DNA of 64,000 nt, taken from positions 51,819-115,818 of the forward strand of contig NZ_AOLK01000018.1 in assembly GCF_000336755.1 (NCBI RefSeq). The letters run 5' to 3'. The position numbers and the translations under genes are program-made. The notes beneath the pieces were generated by a model. That model worked only from the letters and a program-made list of their open reading frames with translations. It ran no database searches and was not told the origin of the DNA. The stretch comes from Haloferax elongans ATCC BAA-1513 (GTDB lineage Archaea; Halobacteriota; Halobacteria; Halobacteriales; Haloferacaceae). This document shows, in pieces, positions 52,517 to 60,754 of this stretch; position 1 is the stretch's first letter; every line of letters begins with the position of its first letter.

Positions 52517-54448
52517 ATGAGTGATATCGCTGTCATCCTCCCAGACGGAACGGAACTCTCCGTCGAGGAGGGTGCGACGGTGCGAGACGCCGCGTTCGAA
52601 ATCGGCCCCGGCCTCGGCAAGGACACCGTAGCCGGCGTCGTCGATGGTGACCTCGTGGACAAGGAGACGCCGCTCCACGACGGCGCGAATCTCGTCATCG
52701 TCACCGACCAGTCTGATGAGTATCTCGACGTGCTTCGCCACTCTGCGGCCCACGTCTTCGCACAGGCACTCCAGCGGCTCTACTCCGAGGCCAAACTGAC
52801 CATCGGCCCGTGGACGGACGACGGCTTCTACTACGACGTGACGAACGTCGACCTCGAAAAGGAGGACCTCGAAGCCATCGAAGACGAGATGCGGAACATC
52901 ATCGAAGAAGGCCTCGACATCGAGCGCACCCTTATCGACCGCGAGGAAGCACTCGAAAAGTACGCCGACAACCCCTACAAGCGCGACATCCTCGAAACCG
53001 AGGCCGCCGGGGACGACGAACTCTCGTTCTACGAACAGGGCGAGTTCGAAGACCTATGTAAGGGTCCGCACGTCGAATCGACGGGCGAAATCGGTGCTGT
53101 CAAGCTTCTCAACATCTCCGCGGCCTACTGGCGCGGCGACGAAGAAAACGACACCCTGACGCGCGTCTACGGGACGGCTTTCGAGTCCGAATCCGACCTC
53201 GAAGAGTTCCTCGAAATGCGCGCCGAGGCCGAAGAGCGCGACCACCGCAAACTCGGACAGGAACTCGATCTGTTCTCGATTCCGAGCGTCACGGGGCCGG
53301 GCCTGCCGCTGTATCACCCCAACGGGAAGAAGGTCCTCGACGCGCTGGAAAACTACGGCCGCGACCTGAACGACGACTACGGCTACGACTACGTCGAGAC
53401 GCCACACCTCTTCCGGACGGAACTGTGGAAGCAGTCGGGCCACTACGACAACTACCAGGACGACATGTTCCTCCTCGACGTGAACGACGAGGAATACGGC
53501 CTGAAGCCGATGAACTGCCCGGGTCACGCGACCATCTTCAAGCAGGGGAGTTGGAGTTACCGCGACCTGCCGGTTCGCTACGCAGAAAACGGGAAGGTCT
53601 ACCGGAAAGAGCAGCGCGGCGAACTCTCCGGGCTCTCGCGCGTCTGGGCGTTCACCATCGACGACGGCCACCTGTTCGTCCGCCCCGACCAAATCGAACA
53701 GGAAGTCGAGGACATCATGGACATCATCCTCGAAGTCCTCGAAACGTTCGACCTCGACTACGAAGTCGCGCTCGCGACGCGCCCCGAGAAGTCCGTCGGC
53801 TCCGACGAAATCTGGGAACAAGCAGAATCCCAGCTCAGGTCCGTCCTCGACGCCTCCAAGATGGACTACGTCGTCGAATCCGGTGACGGTGCCTTCTACG
53901 GCCCGAAAATCGACTTCGCGTTCGAAGACGCCCTCGGCCGCAAGTGGGACGGCCCGACGGTCCAACTCGACTTCAACATGCCCGAGCGGTTCGAACTGTC
54001 GTACACGGGCGAGGACAACGAAGAACACCGCCCGGTGATGATTCACCGCGCCCTCTACGGCTCCTTCGAGCGCTTCTTCATGGTCCTCATCGAGCACTAC
54101 AACGGCAAGTTCCCCTTCTGGCTCGCCCCCGAGCAGGTCCGTATCCTGCCTATCTCGGACGACCAAATCGGCTACGCGAAGAAGCTCAAGCACGAACTCG
54201 GCGACTTCCGCGCCACCATCGAAGACCGCTCGTGGACGCTCGGCCGGAAGATTCGCGAGGCGCAGACCGACCGCGTCCCGTATATGGTCATCGTCGGCGG
54301 CAACGAGGAAGAAGCCGGAACCATCTCCGTGCGTGACCGCAAGGAACGCGAGGAACAGGACGTGACCGTGGAGGAATTCCGCGACCACCTCGAAGGCGAA
54401 GCAGCCGAAAAGCGCCCCGAGCCTGACTTCCTCGCCGACGAGGAATAG
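52517..54448 (+). CDS. thrS: Threonyl-tRNA synthetase (bacterial-type editing domain)
   Basis: 643 aa. Domains in order: TGS (1-60), editing SAD domain with [11 protein letters not shown] (HxxxH, about 75-85) and LCKGPHVES (about 180-188), catalytic core with class II motifs ([47 protein letters not shown]), and anticodon-binding C-terminus ([16 protein letters not shown]). Most archaea have a D-Tyr-deacylase-like editing domain instead; this enzyme has the bacterial/eukaryotic kind. It starts about 160 nt after the malQ start, divergently. Confidence 0.96.
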   Translation: MSDIAVILPDGTELSVEEGATVRDAAFEIGPGLGKDTVAGVVDGDLVDKETPLHDGANLVIVTDQSDEYLDVLRHSAAHVFAQALQRLYSEAKLTIGPWTDDGFYYDVTNVDLEKEDLEAIEDEMRNIIEEGLDIERTLIDREEALEKYADNPYKRDILETEAAGDDELSFYEQGEFEDLCKGPHVESTGEIGAVKLLNISAAYWRGDEENDTLTRVYGTAFESESDLEEFLEMRAEAEERDHRKLGQELDLFSIPSVTGPGLPLYHPNGKKVLDALENYGRDLNDDYGYDYVETPHLFRTELWKQSGHYDNYQDDMFLLDVNDEEYGLKPMNCPGHATIFKQGSWSYRDLPVRYAENGKVYRKEQRGELSGLSRVWAFTIDDGHLFVRPDQIEQEVEDIMDIILEVLETFDLDYEVALATRPEKSVGSDEIWEQAESQLRSVLDASKMDYVVESGDGAFYGPKIDFAFEDALGRKWDGPTVQLDFNMPERFELSYTGEDNEEHRPVMIHRALYGSFERFFMVLIEHYNGKFPFWLAPEQVRILPISDDQIGYAKKLKHELGDFRATIEDRSWTLGRKIREAQTDRVPYMVIVGGNEEEAGTISVRDRKEREEQDVTVEEFRDHLEGEAAEKRPEPDFLADEE

Positions 54449-54479
54449 GCACGGCGACTCTCACCTCTAGCGCTGGTTT

Positions 54480-55913
54480 TTAGGCGGTTACTCGGGGGTG
54501 TTCGCCCTGTGCAGCCGCCCCGAGTTCCCGTCTGACGGTCTGTTGGAACTCGTCGCCGCGAATCAACTTCGAGAGGACGCCGAAGTGGCCACAGTTCCAC
54601 TGGCGTCGGTTCTGCGTCGGCACGCCCCACTCGTCGAGGAGGATGCGCGCCGTCCGCGACGGGGCCATCTCGTCTCGGGTGCCGATATACGAGAAGATAC
54701 GTTCGGGAGCGATTGCTGGCTCTTTCGGCGGATTGAGAAGCGGTGCAAACTCGTGAAGCGTCTCGCCGGTCCAGCCGGCGGCGTCGAGGACGGTATCGAT
54801 GCCGAGGAGCTTCGTGAGTTCGCCCGAAAGGAGGGTCTGGTCGACTGCACCCGGCATTCCAACGGGGAACAGCAGGTCCGGTCGCATCGACTCCGGCCAG
54901 TCGTCACAGCGACCGCCGACGTGGAGGGCGGTTATCCCACCCAAACTGACGCCACCGACACCGACAGCGGGTGCGCCCTCGGTTCGCGCCCAATCGACGA
55001 GGACGCCGGTTTCGAGCGCCGCGGCCGAGTAGAGCGTGAACAACCCAACGGGTGCGCGAGCGATGTACGGTTCGCCGCTGTAGTATCCCGAGAGTTCGCG
55101 CCAGCCGTGCCACGGTGCATCCGGGAGGATGACGCGGAATCCCTCCGGAGCGAGCGTCCGTCCGAGGTACTCCTCTTCGGGCCAGTAGACGAGTTGGTCG
55201 TCGAACATCCCCCAGCCGGAGTGGAAGATGAGCGTCGGCAGGTCGCCGTCTGCGTCGTCCGGTTCGTACACCCGCGCAGTCGCCTTGTCGCCGAGGTGCG
55301 GCGATGGCGACGTGAACCTGAGAAGGTACTCGACAGTGTCCGGTCCGCGAACGGTCGCAGAGCGTTCGACCCGGGGGAACTCCTCTGTCACCCGCGCTTC
55401 AGCGAAGCCGTAGAGACGCTCCGGCTCGGCAAGTTCGTGGTGCCATCGAACCTTCGCAGCCTCCGGGTCTGGCGTCTCGAACTTGACCGGCGGCACGAAG
55501 TGGTCTTTCGAAAGGAACCCGAAGACGTCACTCGGTTTCGCACGCTGTTGTGAGATTTCGCGGCGTTCACGTTCGATAGCGACACGCTCGTCTGGGAGTG
55601 ACTCGTAGTCTCCCCAGAAGACGCTGTTCCAGCGTTCCATAGTCTCGTCGTAGGCGTCCCGAATACGGGCGTACTCGGCGAGTGCGCGCTCGATTCTGTC
55701 GTGGAGGTGCGGTGCAGGTGGGGCATCGATCTCTCGGAGGAAGGCATCCGGCCCCGCGCTGAGTGCGACGTCGGCGGCAGCGCGGGCGCGGACGACACTA
55801 AATTCGCGCGGCAGCGTCCGCGTCTTGAGCGCCTCGAAGGGGCGAGACGTGAATAATCGCCCAGCGGGAGAGGTCAGCAGTCGATGCACCGCGGACGTTT
55901 CGAGGTGGTCCAT
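54480..55913 (-). CDS. Large alpha/beta hydrolase-like protein, 477 aa
   Basis: ATG ending at 55913 (a GTG lies 21 bases upstream). The first ~220 residues are helical and charged (DRIERALAEYARIRDAYDETM) with no known domain. The C-terminal ~250 residues are an alpha/beta hydrolase: LIFHSGWGMFDDQLVYWP, the nucleophile elbow GGVSLGGITALHV, and a His in NCGHFGVLSK. The second half resembles esterase/peptidase S9-like proteins. The N-terminal domain is unexplained. No signal peptide. Confidence 0.75.
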   Translation of the reverse strand: MDHLETSAVHRLLTSPAGRLFTSRPFEALKTRTLPREFSVVRARAAADVALSAGPDAFLREIDAPPAPHLHDRIERALAEYARIRDAYDETMERWNSVFWGDYESLPDERVAIERERREISQQRAKPSDVFGFLSKDHFVPPVKFETPDPEAAKVRWHHELAEPERLYGFAEARVTEEFPRVERSATVRGPDTVEYLLRFTSPSPHLGDKATARVYEPDDADGDLPTLIFHSGWGMFDDQLVYWPEEEYLGRTLAPEGFRVILPDAPWHGWRELSGYYSGEPYIARAPVGLFTLYSAAALETGVLVDWARTEGAPAVGVGGVSLGGITALHVGGRCDDWPESMRPDLLFPVGMPGAVDQTLLSGELTKLLGIDTVLDAAGWTGETLHEFAPLLNPPKEPAIAPERIFSYIGTRDEMAPSRTARILLDEWGVPTQNRRQWNCGHFGVLSKLIRGDEFQQTVRRELGAAAQGEHPRVTA

Positions 55914-56047
55914 GGGTTGTGATACGCGTGACACGTTAATGACCCTAGGCCCGTGTTGTCACAAGGCGAGAACTGGACGGAAAACGAAGTAGCGTCGTTC
56001 AGATGGATGTCAGCCAAGCGTCTGAAAACGACACGAGAGGGAAAAAT

Positions 56048-56692
56048 TCAGAGTTTGACCGGGTCGCCGTCGTCTCTGCTCGCTAACTGTTGGGGCATGT
56101 TCAGAATCACAGGTGTCGTGCCGCCGTTTCGACTCGTTACTTCGAGCGTGAGTTGGTCACCCGTCGAGAGCCCCTTGTCGTCTGCTGCGCCGTTAGTTCC
56201 GGTTTCGACGTCTGAGGCGGCGATTGTGATGGTGTAGCGGTCACCCATCGTGTTCAACACACCGAAGGTGCCATCGTCGGCAGTCACTTTCTCGATTGCG
56301 AACTCGTTCGCGTCCGGGGTTTGTGGAGTCCCGTCGTCACCCCCGGTCGTGCTCTGATTCGTCAGCGTCTGAACCGACGTAGTGCTGATATACTTAATCG
56401 TCGTGGTGTTGAGGTCTACGCTTCCAGACCCCGCAGCGAGTCGGAGATTCATCTTGATATCCTTGATGTTGTTTGCAGTCCCGACCACGCCGTGTGCGTT
56501 GAGCACCTCGACTCGGTTTGTTATCTTGTTCACACTCTGCTGTCCGGCATCTTCCGCAGTCGCTTGCAGGAACCCGGCAGTGTTCACGAGAACACCCGCC
56601 GCGATTGCAGCGACCAAAACCATCGCGATGAACACGATGAGTGTCCCGATACCGACTTGACCACGGCCGTCGTTGCGAAGTGATTCGAACAT
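56048..56692 (-). CDS. Archaellin (orphan flagellin subunit)
   Basis: 214 aa from the ATG ending at 56692. The class III signal peptide MFESLRNDGRG is followed by the hydrophobic archaellin core QVGIGTLIVFIAMVLVAAIA (cut in front of the Gln by the prepilin peptidase PibD), then AGVLVNTAGFLQATAEDAGQ. The C-terminal beta domain has many Thr/Asn/Gly (NTTTIKYISTTSVQTLT) and possible N-glycosylation sites (Asn-x-Ser/Thr). Adjacent genes are not archaellum genes, so it is an orphan locus. Confidence 0.9.
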   Translation of the reverse strand: MFESLRNDGRGQVGIGTLIVFIAMVLVAAIAAGVLVNTAGFLQATAEDAGQQSVNKITNRVEVLNAHGVVGTANNIKDIKMNLRLAAGSGSVDLNTTTIKYISTTSVQTLTNQSTTGGDDGTPQTPDANEFAIEKVTADDGTFGVLNTMGDRYTITIAASDVETGTNGAADDKGLSTGDQLTLEVTSRNGGTTPVILNMPQQLASRDDGDPVKL

Positions 56693-56948
56693 GTGTTGTG
56701 AATCGTTTGGTCGGTCCCTCATCCTCTTGGCAGAATGAAAGAGACAGTGGCGCTTACAATACAATCGAGTAACATAATTCTAGGGAATTCAGAATCAATA
56801 ACGATAATGTAATACTCATAACTCAACCACCATAGAACCGCATCCAAACACCATCTACTGTGGTTTAGCACAAATACACTATCATCTGCTATCGCTTTCT
56901 AGAATAAGAATCGAGAATAGGGCGTGCGATAGCAACAGAAGAATGTTA

Positions 56949-56957
56949 TATTTATAA
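56949..56957 (+). promoter_or_regulatory. TATA box of the sugar isomerase gene
   Basis: atttataac lies 25-33 nt before ATG 56982, consistent with leaderless transcription. Confidence 0.5.
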
Positions 56958-56981
56958 CTAGTTTGCTACTAGGTACCGACC

Positions 56982-57785
56982 ATGTCCGTCCGACAAGGGT
57001 TCCTCGTCTCGTGGGCAGACTCGCCCGAAGAGTATCGACCAGTGTTCGAAGACGCTGCTGCGGCCGGTTTCGACTACGTCGAACTCAATATGGAAGGAGC
57101 GTTCCACCGAACTCGAATCGACCCCACGTCGGTCCGTGAGGCCGCAGCGGCGAACAATCTGGACCTCACGGTCCACCTCCCGTACCGGTTCGACATGTGT
57201 TCGCCCCACGAGCACGTTCGCGACGGGGCGTGTCGGGAGTTGGAGGCGGCGATAGATGTAGCGGTTGAGATGGGCGCAGAGAAGGGCGTCATCCACGCTG
57301 ACTCCCTAGCGAGACCGGGTCGAATCGGGGAAGAACCGATTCGGGAGGGAATCCGAAACACGGTCCGCCGAATGACAGACTACGGTGCCGAGCGAGGGTT
57401 CGAAGTCGTCACCGAGAATCTGAAGGGGCTCGTCGATGCGGCCGAACTCCCAGAACTCCTTGCGGACGCCCACCCCGAAGCCAAGATGTGTCTCGATACG
57501 GGCCACGCATTCGTAACGGGGGTCGACGGGGGCGAGCAAGCCGAGCTGCTACGCGACCACGGCGACCGAATCACCCACATCCACCTGAACGACACCCGAA
57601 TCGAATCGGACGACGAGCACTTGCCTGTCGGACTGGGACGGGTCGATTTCGAACCGCTCGCTGCCGCACTCGTCGACACCGACTGGACGGGAACCTGTAC
57701 GCATGAGGTGTTCACCTTCAACTACTCGCGAGTCCACCGCGGGAATGGAAAACCGTACTTCGACGAGTTGCTGGCGAGGGACTGA
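56982..57785 (+). CDS. Sugar phosphate isomerase/epimerase-like TIM barrel
   Basis: 267 aa. The AP-endonuclease-2/xylose-isomerase-like fold has metal-binding motifs GFDYVELNMEGAF, VHLPYRFDMCSP, EKGVIHADSL, FEVVTENLKGLVD (Glu), CLDTGHAFV (Asp/His), HIHLNDTR (His-x-Asn-Asp) and CTHEVF (Glu). These are the divalent-metal site of the family. The substrate may be a sugar or a similar ketose. It follows the orphan archaellin divergently, with 289 nt of AT-rich DNA between them. Confidence 0.9.
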   Translation: MSVRQGFLVSWADSPEEYRPVFEDAAAAGFDYVELNMEGAFHRTRIDPTSVREAAAANNLDLTVHLPYRFDMCSPHEHVRDGACRELEAAIDVAVEMGAEKGVIHADSLARPGRIGEEPIREGIRNTVRRMTDYGAERGFEVVTENLKGLVDAAELPELLADAHPEAKMCLDTGHAFVTGVDGGEQAELLRDHGDRITHIHLNDTRIESDDEHLPVGLGRVDFEPLAAALVDTDWTGTCTHEVFTFNYSRVHRGNGKPYFDELLARD

Positions 57786-57967
57786 CTCGAAGGAGTGTGC
57801 GCTGCGAGAGCGGCGGTGAAACCGTCGACGTGCTATTTCTCGGATAATTGGGGACCGGATAGCATCAACTGTGAATTTGCACGAAGACTAATAGATGAAC
57901 TTATTATCGCTATATCAAATGGTGCTGGCGTCACCTGAAAACGACGAACAGTACCACTGCAACAATC

Positions 57968-58476
57968 TCACTCCTCGAACCGCCAGCGTGTCGCGTCCGT
58001 CGGGAAGTCAGCCCACGCCAGCACGCGCTGTGGGCGAACTCGAAACACGGGCGTACCGTGACGAACGTCGTACTTCGCTTCGTACGCGTCGTCGATTCGG
58101 GTGAGTGTCTTTTCGGTGGCTGTCTCAGTGTCGGTTCGTTCCGCGCCGAGTCGCTCGGCGACACCTTCGAGAATGACGACCTCGGTTCCGCTTTCGGTGT
58201 GAACCGTGAGCCTCGGGTTCGTGTCGAGGTTTCGGACCCACCGTGTCTGCTCACCACCGCCGCAGTGGAACGCGCCGTCGACCCAGACGCCCCACACTGG
58301 GCGTGCGTGTGGACGCCCGTCCGGCCGCGTCGTCGATACCAAAACACCCGCTCGCGGTCGAACGTCTGCTCGACTGTCGACCACTCGATGAGGCCCGACT
58401 CCCGCTTTGGAATCCCGTAACTTGGCTCTGTCACCGGCCGGTCACGTATCGGTGTGCGCGTTGGCTCGTCAGTCAT
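57968..58476 (-). pseudogene. Pyridoxamine-5'-phosphate-oxidase-like protein gene broken by a -1 frameshift
   Basis: The frame from the ATG ending at 58476 (MTDEPTRTPIRDRPVTEPSY, then GIPKRESGLIEWSTVEQTFD) holds until FW near 58343. The frame that runs to the stop at 57968 continues with VSTTRPDGRPHARPVWGVWV, HCGGGEQTRWVRNL and TVHTESGTEVVILEGVAERL, the split-barrel flavin/haem-binding (PPOX/Rv1155) fold. Adding one base in tacc-aaaa (58339-58341) joins the two into a ~170-aa protein of normal family length. A single-base deletion or a sequencing error. Confidence 0.8.
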
Positions 58477-58524
58477 GCACACCGTACGGCAGGAGAAGAA
58501 TTAACTACGAAGTCAGGGCCAGAC

Positions 58525-59832
58525 TCACCACTGTCCGAGCGCGCCAGTCCCGTGGGACCACACGAGCACGCCGAGGAAGGAGAGGACACCGGTGAGAGCC
58601 GACCCACCGCCGACGTAGAACACCCACTCCATCCCCACGTCGGTCATGAGGTAGCCGCCGAGGAGGGGTGCAACGACGCTGCCGGGTCGCCACAGCAACT
58701 CGCGAATACCGAAGCTGCTGGCGACACCTGCGCCGTCAGAGCCTTCGTCAGCGAACAGTGCCATACTGGCCGGTTCGCGGATACTGTCCGCGATTCCGAG
58801 GAGGCCGGCGAATCCGACGAGAGGCAGAAACGCAGGCGAGAGTGGACCGAAGACGGGAAACATCGACGGAAGCCCGAGCGCCTCACCGATGGCGGGCGAG
58901 AATGGAACGGCGAGCGCGACCAAGCCGTAGAGGCCGCCGCCGACGAAGACGAATCGGGCTCGGCCATAGGTGTCTGAAGCCCGGCCGGTGAAGGGCTGAC
59001 AGAGCATATTGGTGAACTTCTCCGCGACGACTGTGGCCGCGACAGCAATCCCACCGTATGCGAGGCCGCCCGACGCGGCAGCGACGCCCGCGTAGATAGG
59101 AACCCACGTGCGGACGAGTGTAACAGAGACGGCGTACTGCACCCGGAACGTCGCCATCGTCAAGATACGCTCGTTGAGCGCGAGGTCGGTGAAGGGAAAG
59201 CCGTGGACTGTCGTCTCGTCCGGTGGGAGGAACACCCAGATACCGATGGTTGCGACAGTCATCAAGACCGTGATGACGACGAAGGTAGGCGTGAATCCGA
59301 ACGCGTCGTAGAGGAACCCCGCGCTGAGACTCCCGAGAATCGACGCCGCGAATCGGGCGGCATTCGCCTTACCGATGTGATTCGCACGAGTGCCCTGCGA
59401 CGCGAGTTCGCCGACGAGCGCGAGCGACATGAGACCAGCACCGGTGACAGCAACCCCCTGAGCGGCACGTGCGACGACGAACGAAAGGCTCGAATCGACG
59501 AGCGGGAAGGCGGCGTAGACGACAGCACCGACGCCGACCGTTCCAGCGAGAACTAACCGTTTGTCGTAGCGGTCGCCCGCCCACGCAAGTGGCACGACGG
59601 CGACAGTCTGTGCGAACGTGAACCCCGTCGTGTACATCCCGATGACGAATCCGCGCGAGAGCGTTGCGCCGCCGAGAACGACGCTTCCGACTGCGATTTC
59701 GGGGAGCACTAACGCGGTCGGGTCTAGCTCGTTGATGTATTTCGGGAGGAGTGTGACGAGGGTAATAAAACCGAACCCGCCAGCGAACCGAGTGAAGTAC
59801 AGCGCCCAGAACCTGAGGCGGGTGCGGTCCAT
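58525..59832 (-). CDS. Major facilitator superfamily transporter
   Basis: 435 aa with about twelve hydrophobic segments. The first half has FWALYFTRFAGGFGFITLV at the start and the loop AWAGDRYDKRLVLAGTVGVG (the MFS D-R/K-R motif between segments 2 and 3, about residues 82-101). A second copy, GRASDTYGRARFVFVGGGLY, follows in the second half (about 278-297). The central loop is polar. The substrate cannot be told; an ability to export drugs or import sugars/acids is possible. Upstream is the small leaderless gene at 59955, divergent. Confidence 0.92.
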   Translation of the reverse strand: MDRTRLRFWALYFTRFAGGFGFITLVTLLPKYINELDPTALVLPEIAVGSVVLGGATLSRGFVIGMYTTGFTFAQTVAVVPLAWAGDRYDKRLVLAGTVGVGAVVYAAFPLVDSSLSFVVARAAQGVAVTGAGLMSLALVGELASQGTRANHIGKANAARFAASILGSLSAGFLYDAFGFTPTFVVITVLMTVATIGIWVFLPPDETTVHGFPFTDLALNERILTMATFRVQYAVSVTLVRTWVPIYAGVAAASGGLAYGGIAVAATVVAEKFTNMLCQPFTGRASDTYGRARFVFVGGGLYGLVALAVPFSPAIGEALGLPSMFPVFGPLSPAFLPLVGFAGLLGIADSIREPASMALFADEGSDGAGVASSFGIRELLWRPGSVVAPLLGGYLMTDVGMEWVFYVGGGSALTGVLSFLGVLVWSHGTGALGQW

Positions 59833-59921
59833 ACGTCGTCTCTAGGTATCGACCGAAAAGATATTTCGAAACTGTCGCCGGCGTGAGGACGCTGGTAAAT
59901 GCACTCTGTATTGTGGCCAGG

Positions 59922-59930
59922 TATTTTATT
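59922..59930 (+). promoter_or_regulatory. TATA box of the small gene at 59955
   Basis: tattttatt lies 25-33 nt before ATG 59955, as expected for a leaderless gene. Confidence 0.45.
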
Positions 59931-59954
59931 TGAGCCGTGTCTAGACATGCTAAC

Positions 59955-60206
59955 ATGAGTCAAAGTGGTGGGAGCAAGCCGGCCGAGCGAGCCGAAACAC
60001 GGCGTGTTAGGGTGGAACGGGAGATGAACGACCATCGAGCAATGACTGTCCGCGTAGTCGATTCCGGTGAATGCCGTACACTGGTGGGGTACGGGTCACC
60101 GAGTGTTCGTCGTGCACTCGAACGGACAGCAGCGGGAGAAACGGTGACGCTCACGCTTGCGCCGACGCCAGGACGCGGAAACACGTGGCTCGCGCTCGAT
60201 TGCTAG
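59955..60206 (+). CDS. Small haloarchaeal hypothetical protein, 83 aa
   Basis: ATG 59955. The N-terminal third is Arg/Glu-rich and likely disordered (SKPAERAETRRVRVEREM). The rest forms strands and a helix: RAMTVRVVDSGECRTLVGYG, SPSVRRALERTAAGETVTLTLAPTP and GNTWLALDC, a compact alpha/beta domain. Family unknown. Its stop overlaps the stop of the convergent membrane gene. Confidence 0.65.
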   Translation: MSQSGGSKPAERAETRRVRVEREMNDHRAMTVRVVDSGECRTLVGYGSPSVRRALERTAAGETVTLTLAPTPGRGNTWLALDC

Positions 60207-60433
60207 GGTCCGAGTAGTATCTTGGCACCGCCGACGAGACCAGCGAACAGAACGACGAGAACCGTCCCCGCGATGACGTCGCTTCCGAACAAGACGGCGA
60301 AGTCTGGCGTGAGCGACACGAGAAACCGGTCTGCCCGAAAGTGGTCGGGGATGCCAACCGCGAGCCCAAAGACGCCAGCGACGAGGAACGTCATGAAGAC
60401 GAGGATGAGTCCGGTCCGGTCGCTCTTGGGCAT
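60203..60433 (-). CDS. Small membrane protein, 76 aa
   Basis: ATG ending at 60433. MPKSDRTGLILVFMTFLVAG starts the first of two or three hydrophobic segments (about 7-27, 38-50 and 52-74), separated by PDHFRADRFLVSLTPDF. Convergent with the 83-aa gene, overlapping by four bases. No family known. Confidence 0.6.
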   Translation of the reverse strand: MPKSDRTGLILVFMTFLVAGVFGLAVGIPDHFRADRFLVSLTPDFAVLFGSDVIAGTVLVVLFAGLVGGAKILLGP

Positions 60434-60526
60434 GAGACCATCCACACCGTCGTGTGGTATAAGTTATCGGGAACGTCCTACGTATCGAGACGCTCGGCTC
60501 TCGAGGGCATTGTTTCGGAAAGGAAG

Positions 60527-60600
60527 TGGGCCGGACGCGATTTGAACACGCGACCGTCTGATTAAGAGTCAGACGCTCTGCCTAACTGAGCTACCGGCCC
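60527..60600 (-). tRNA. tRNA-Lys (CUU anticodon)
   Basis: 74 nt on the minus strand. Acceptor stem GGGCCGG/CCGGCCC, D-arm GCTCAGTTAGGCAGAGC, anticodon stem TCTGA/TCAGA with loop CTCTTAA (anticodon CTT, reading AAG), T-arm GCGTG TTCAAAT CGCGT. The discriminator is A. No intron; CCA not encoded. Confidence 0.94.
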
Positions 60601-60754
60601 TGCGCTTCCTCGTAACCCCCGGTTGGTAAAATGACTTTCCTTTCTGTACGGCAACGGCAGAGAGACGCACACGGCGAAGGGGTGGTGTCCGGGTGCCGTC
60701 CATGAGAGAGAACGGTGGGTGTTAAGTGTCGGCCCACCGGAGTAGCCGCCAACG

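Noticed and set aside
53054-54388. A 444-codon minus-strand frame opposite thrS.
   Set aside because: Antisense shadow; thrS has all class II motifs.
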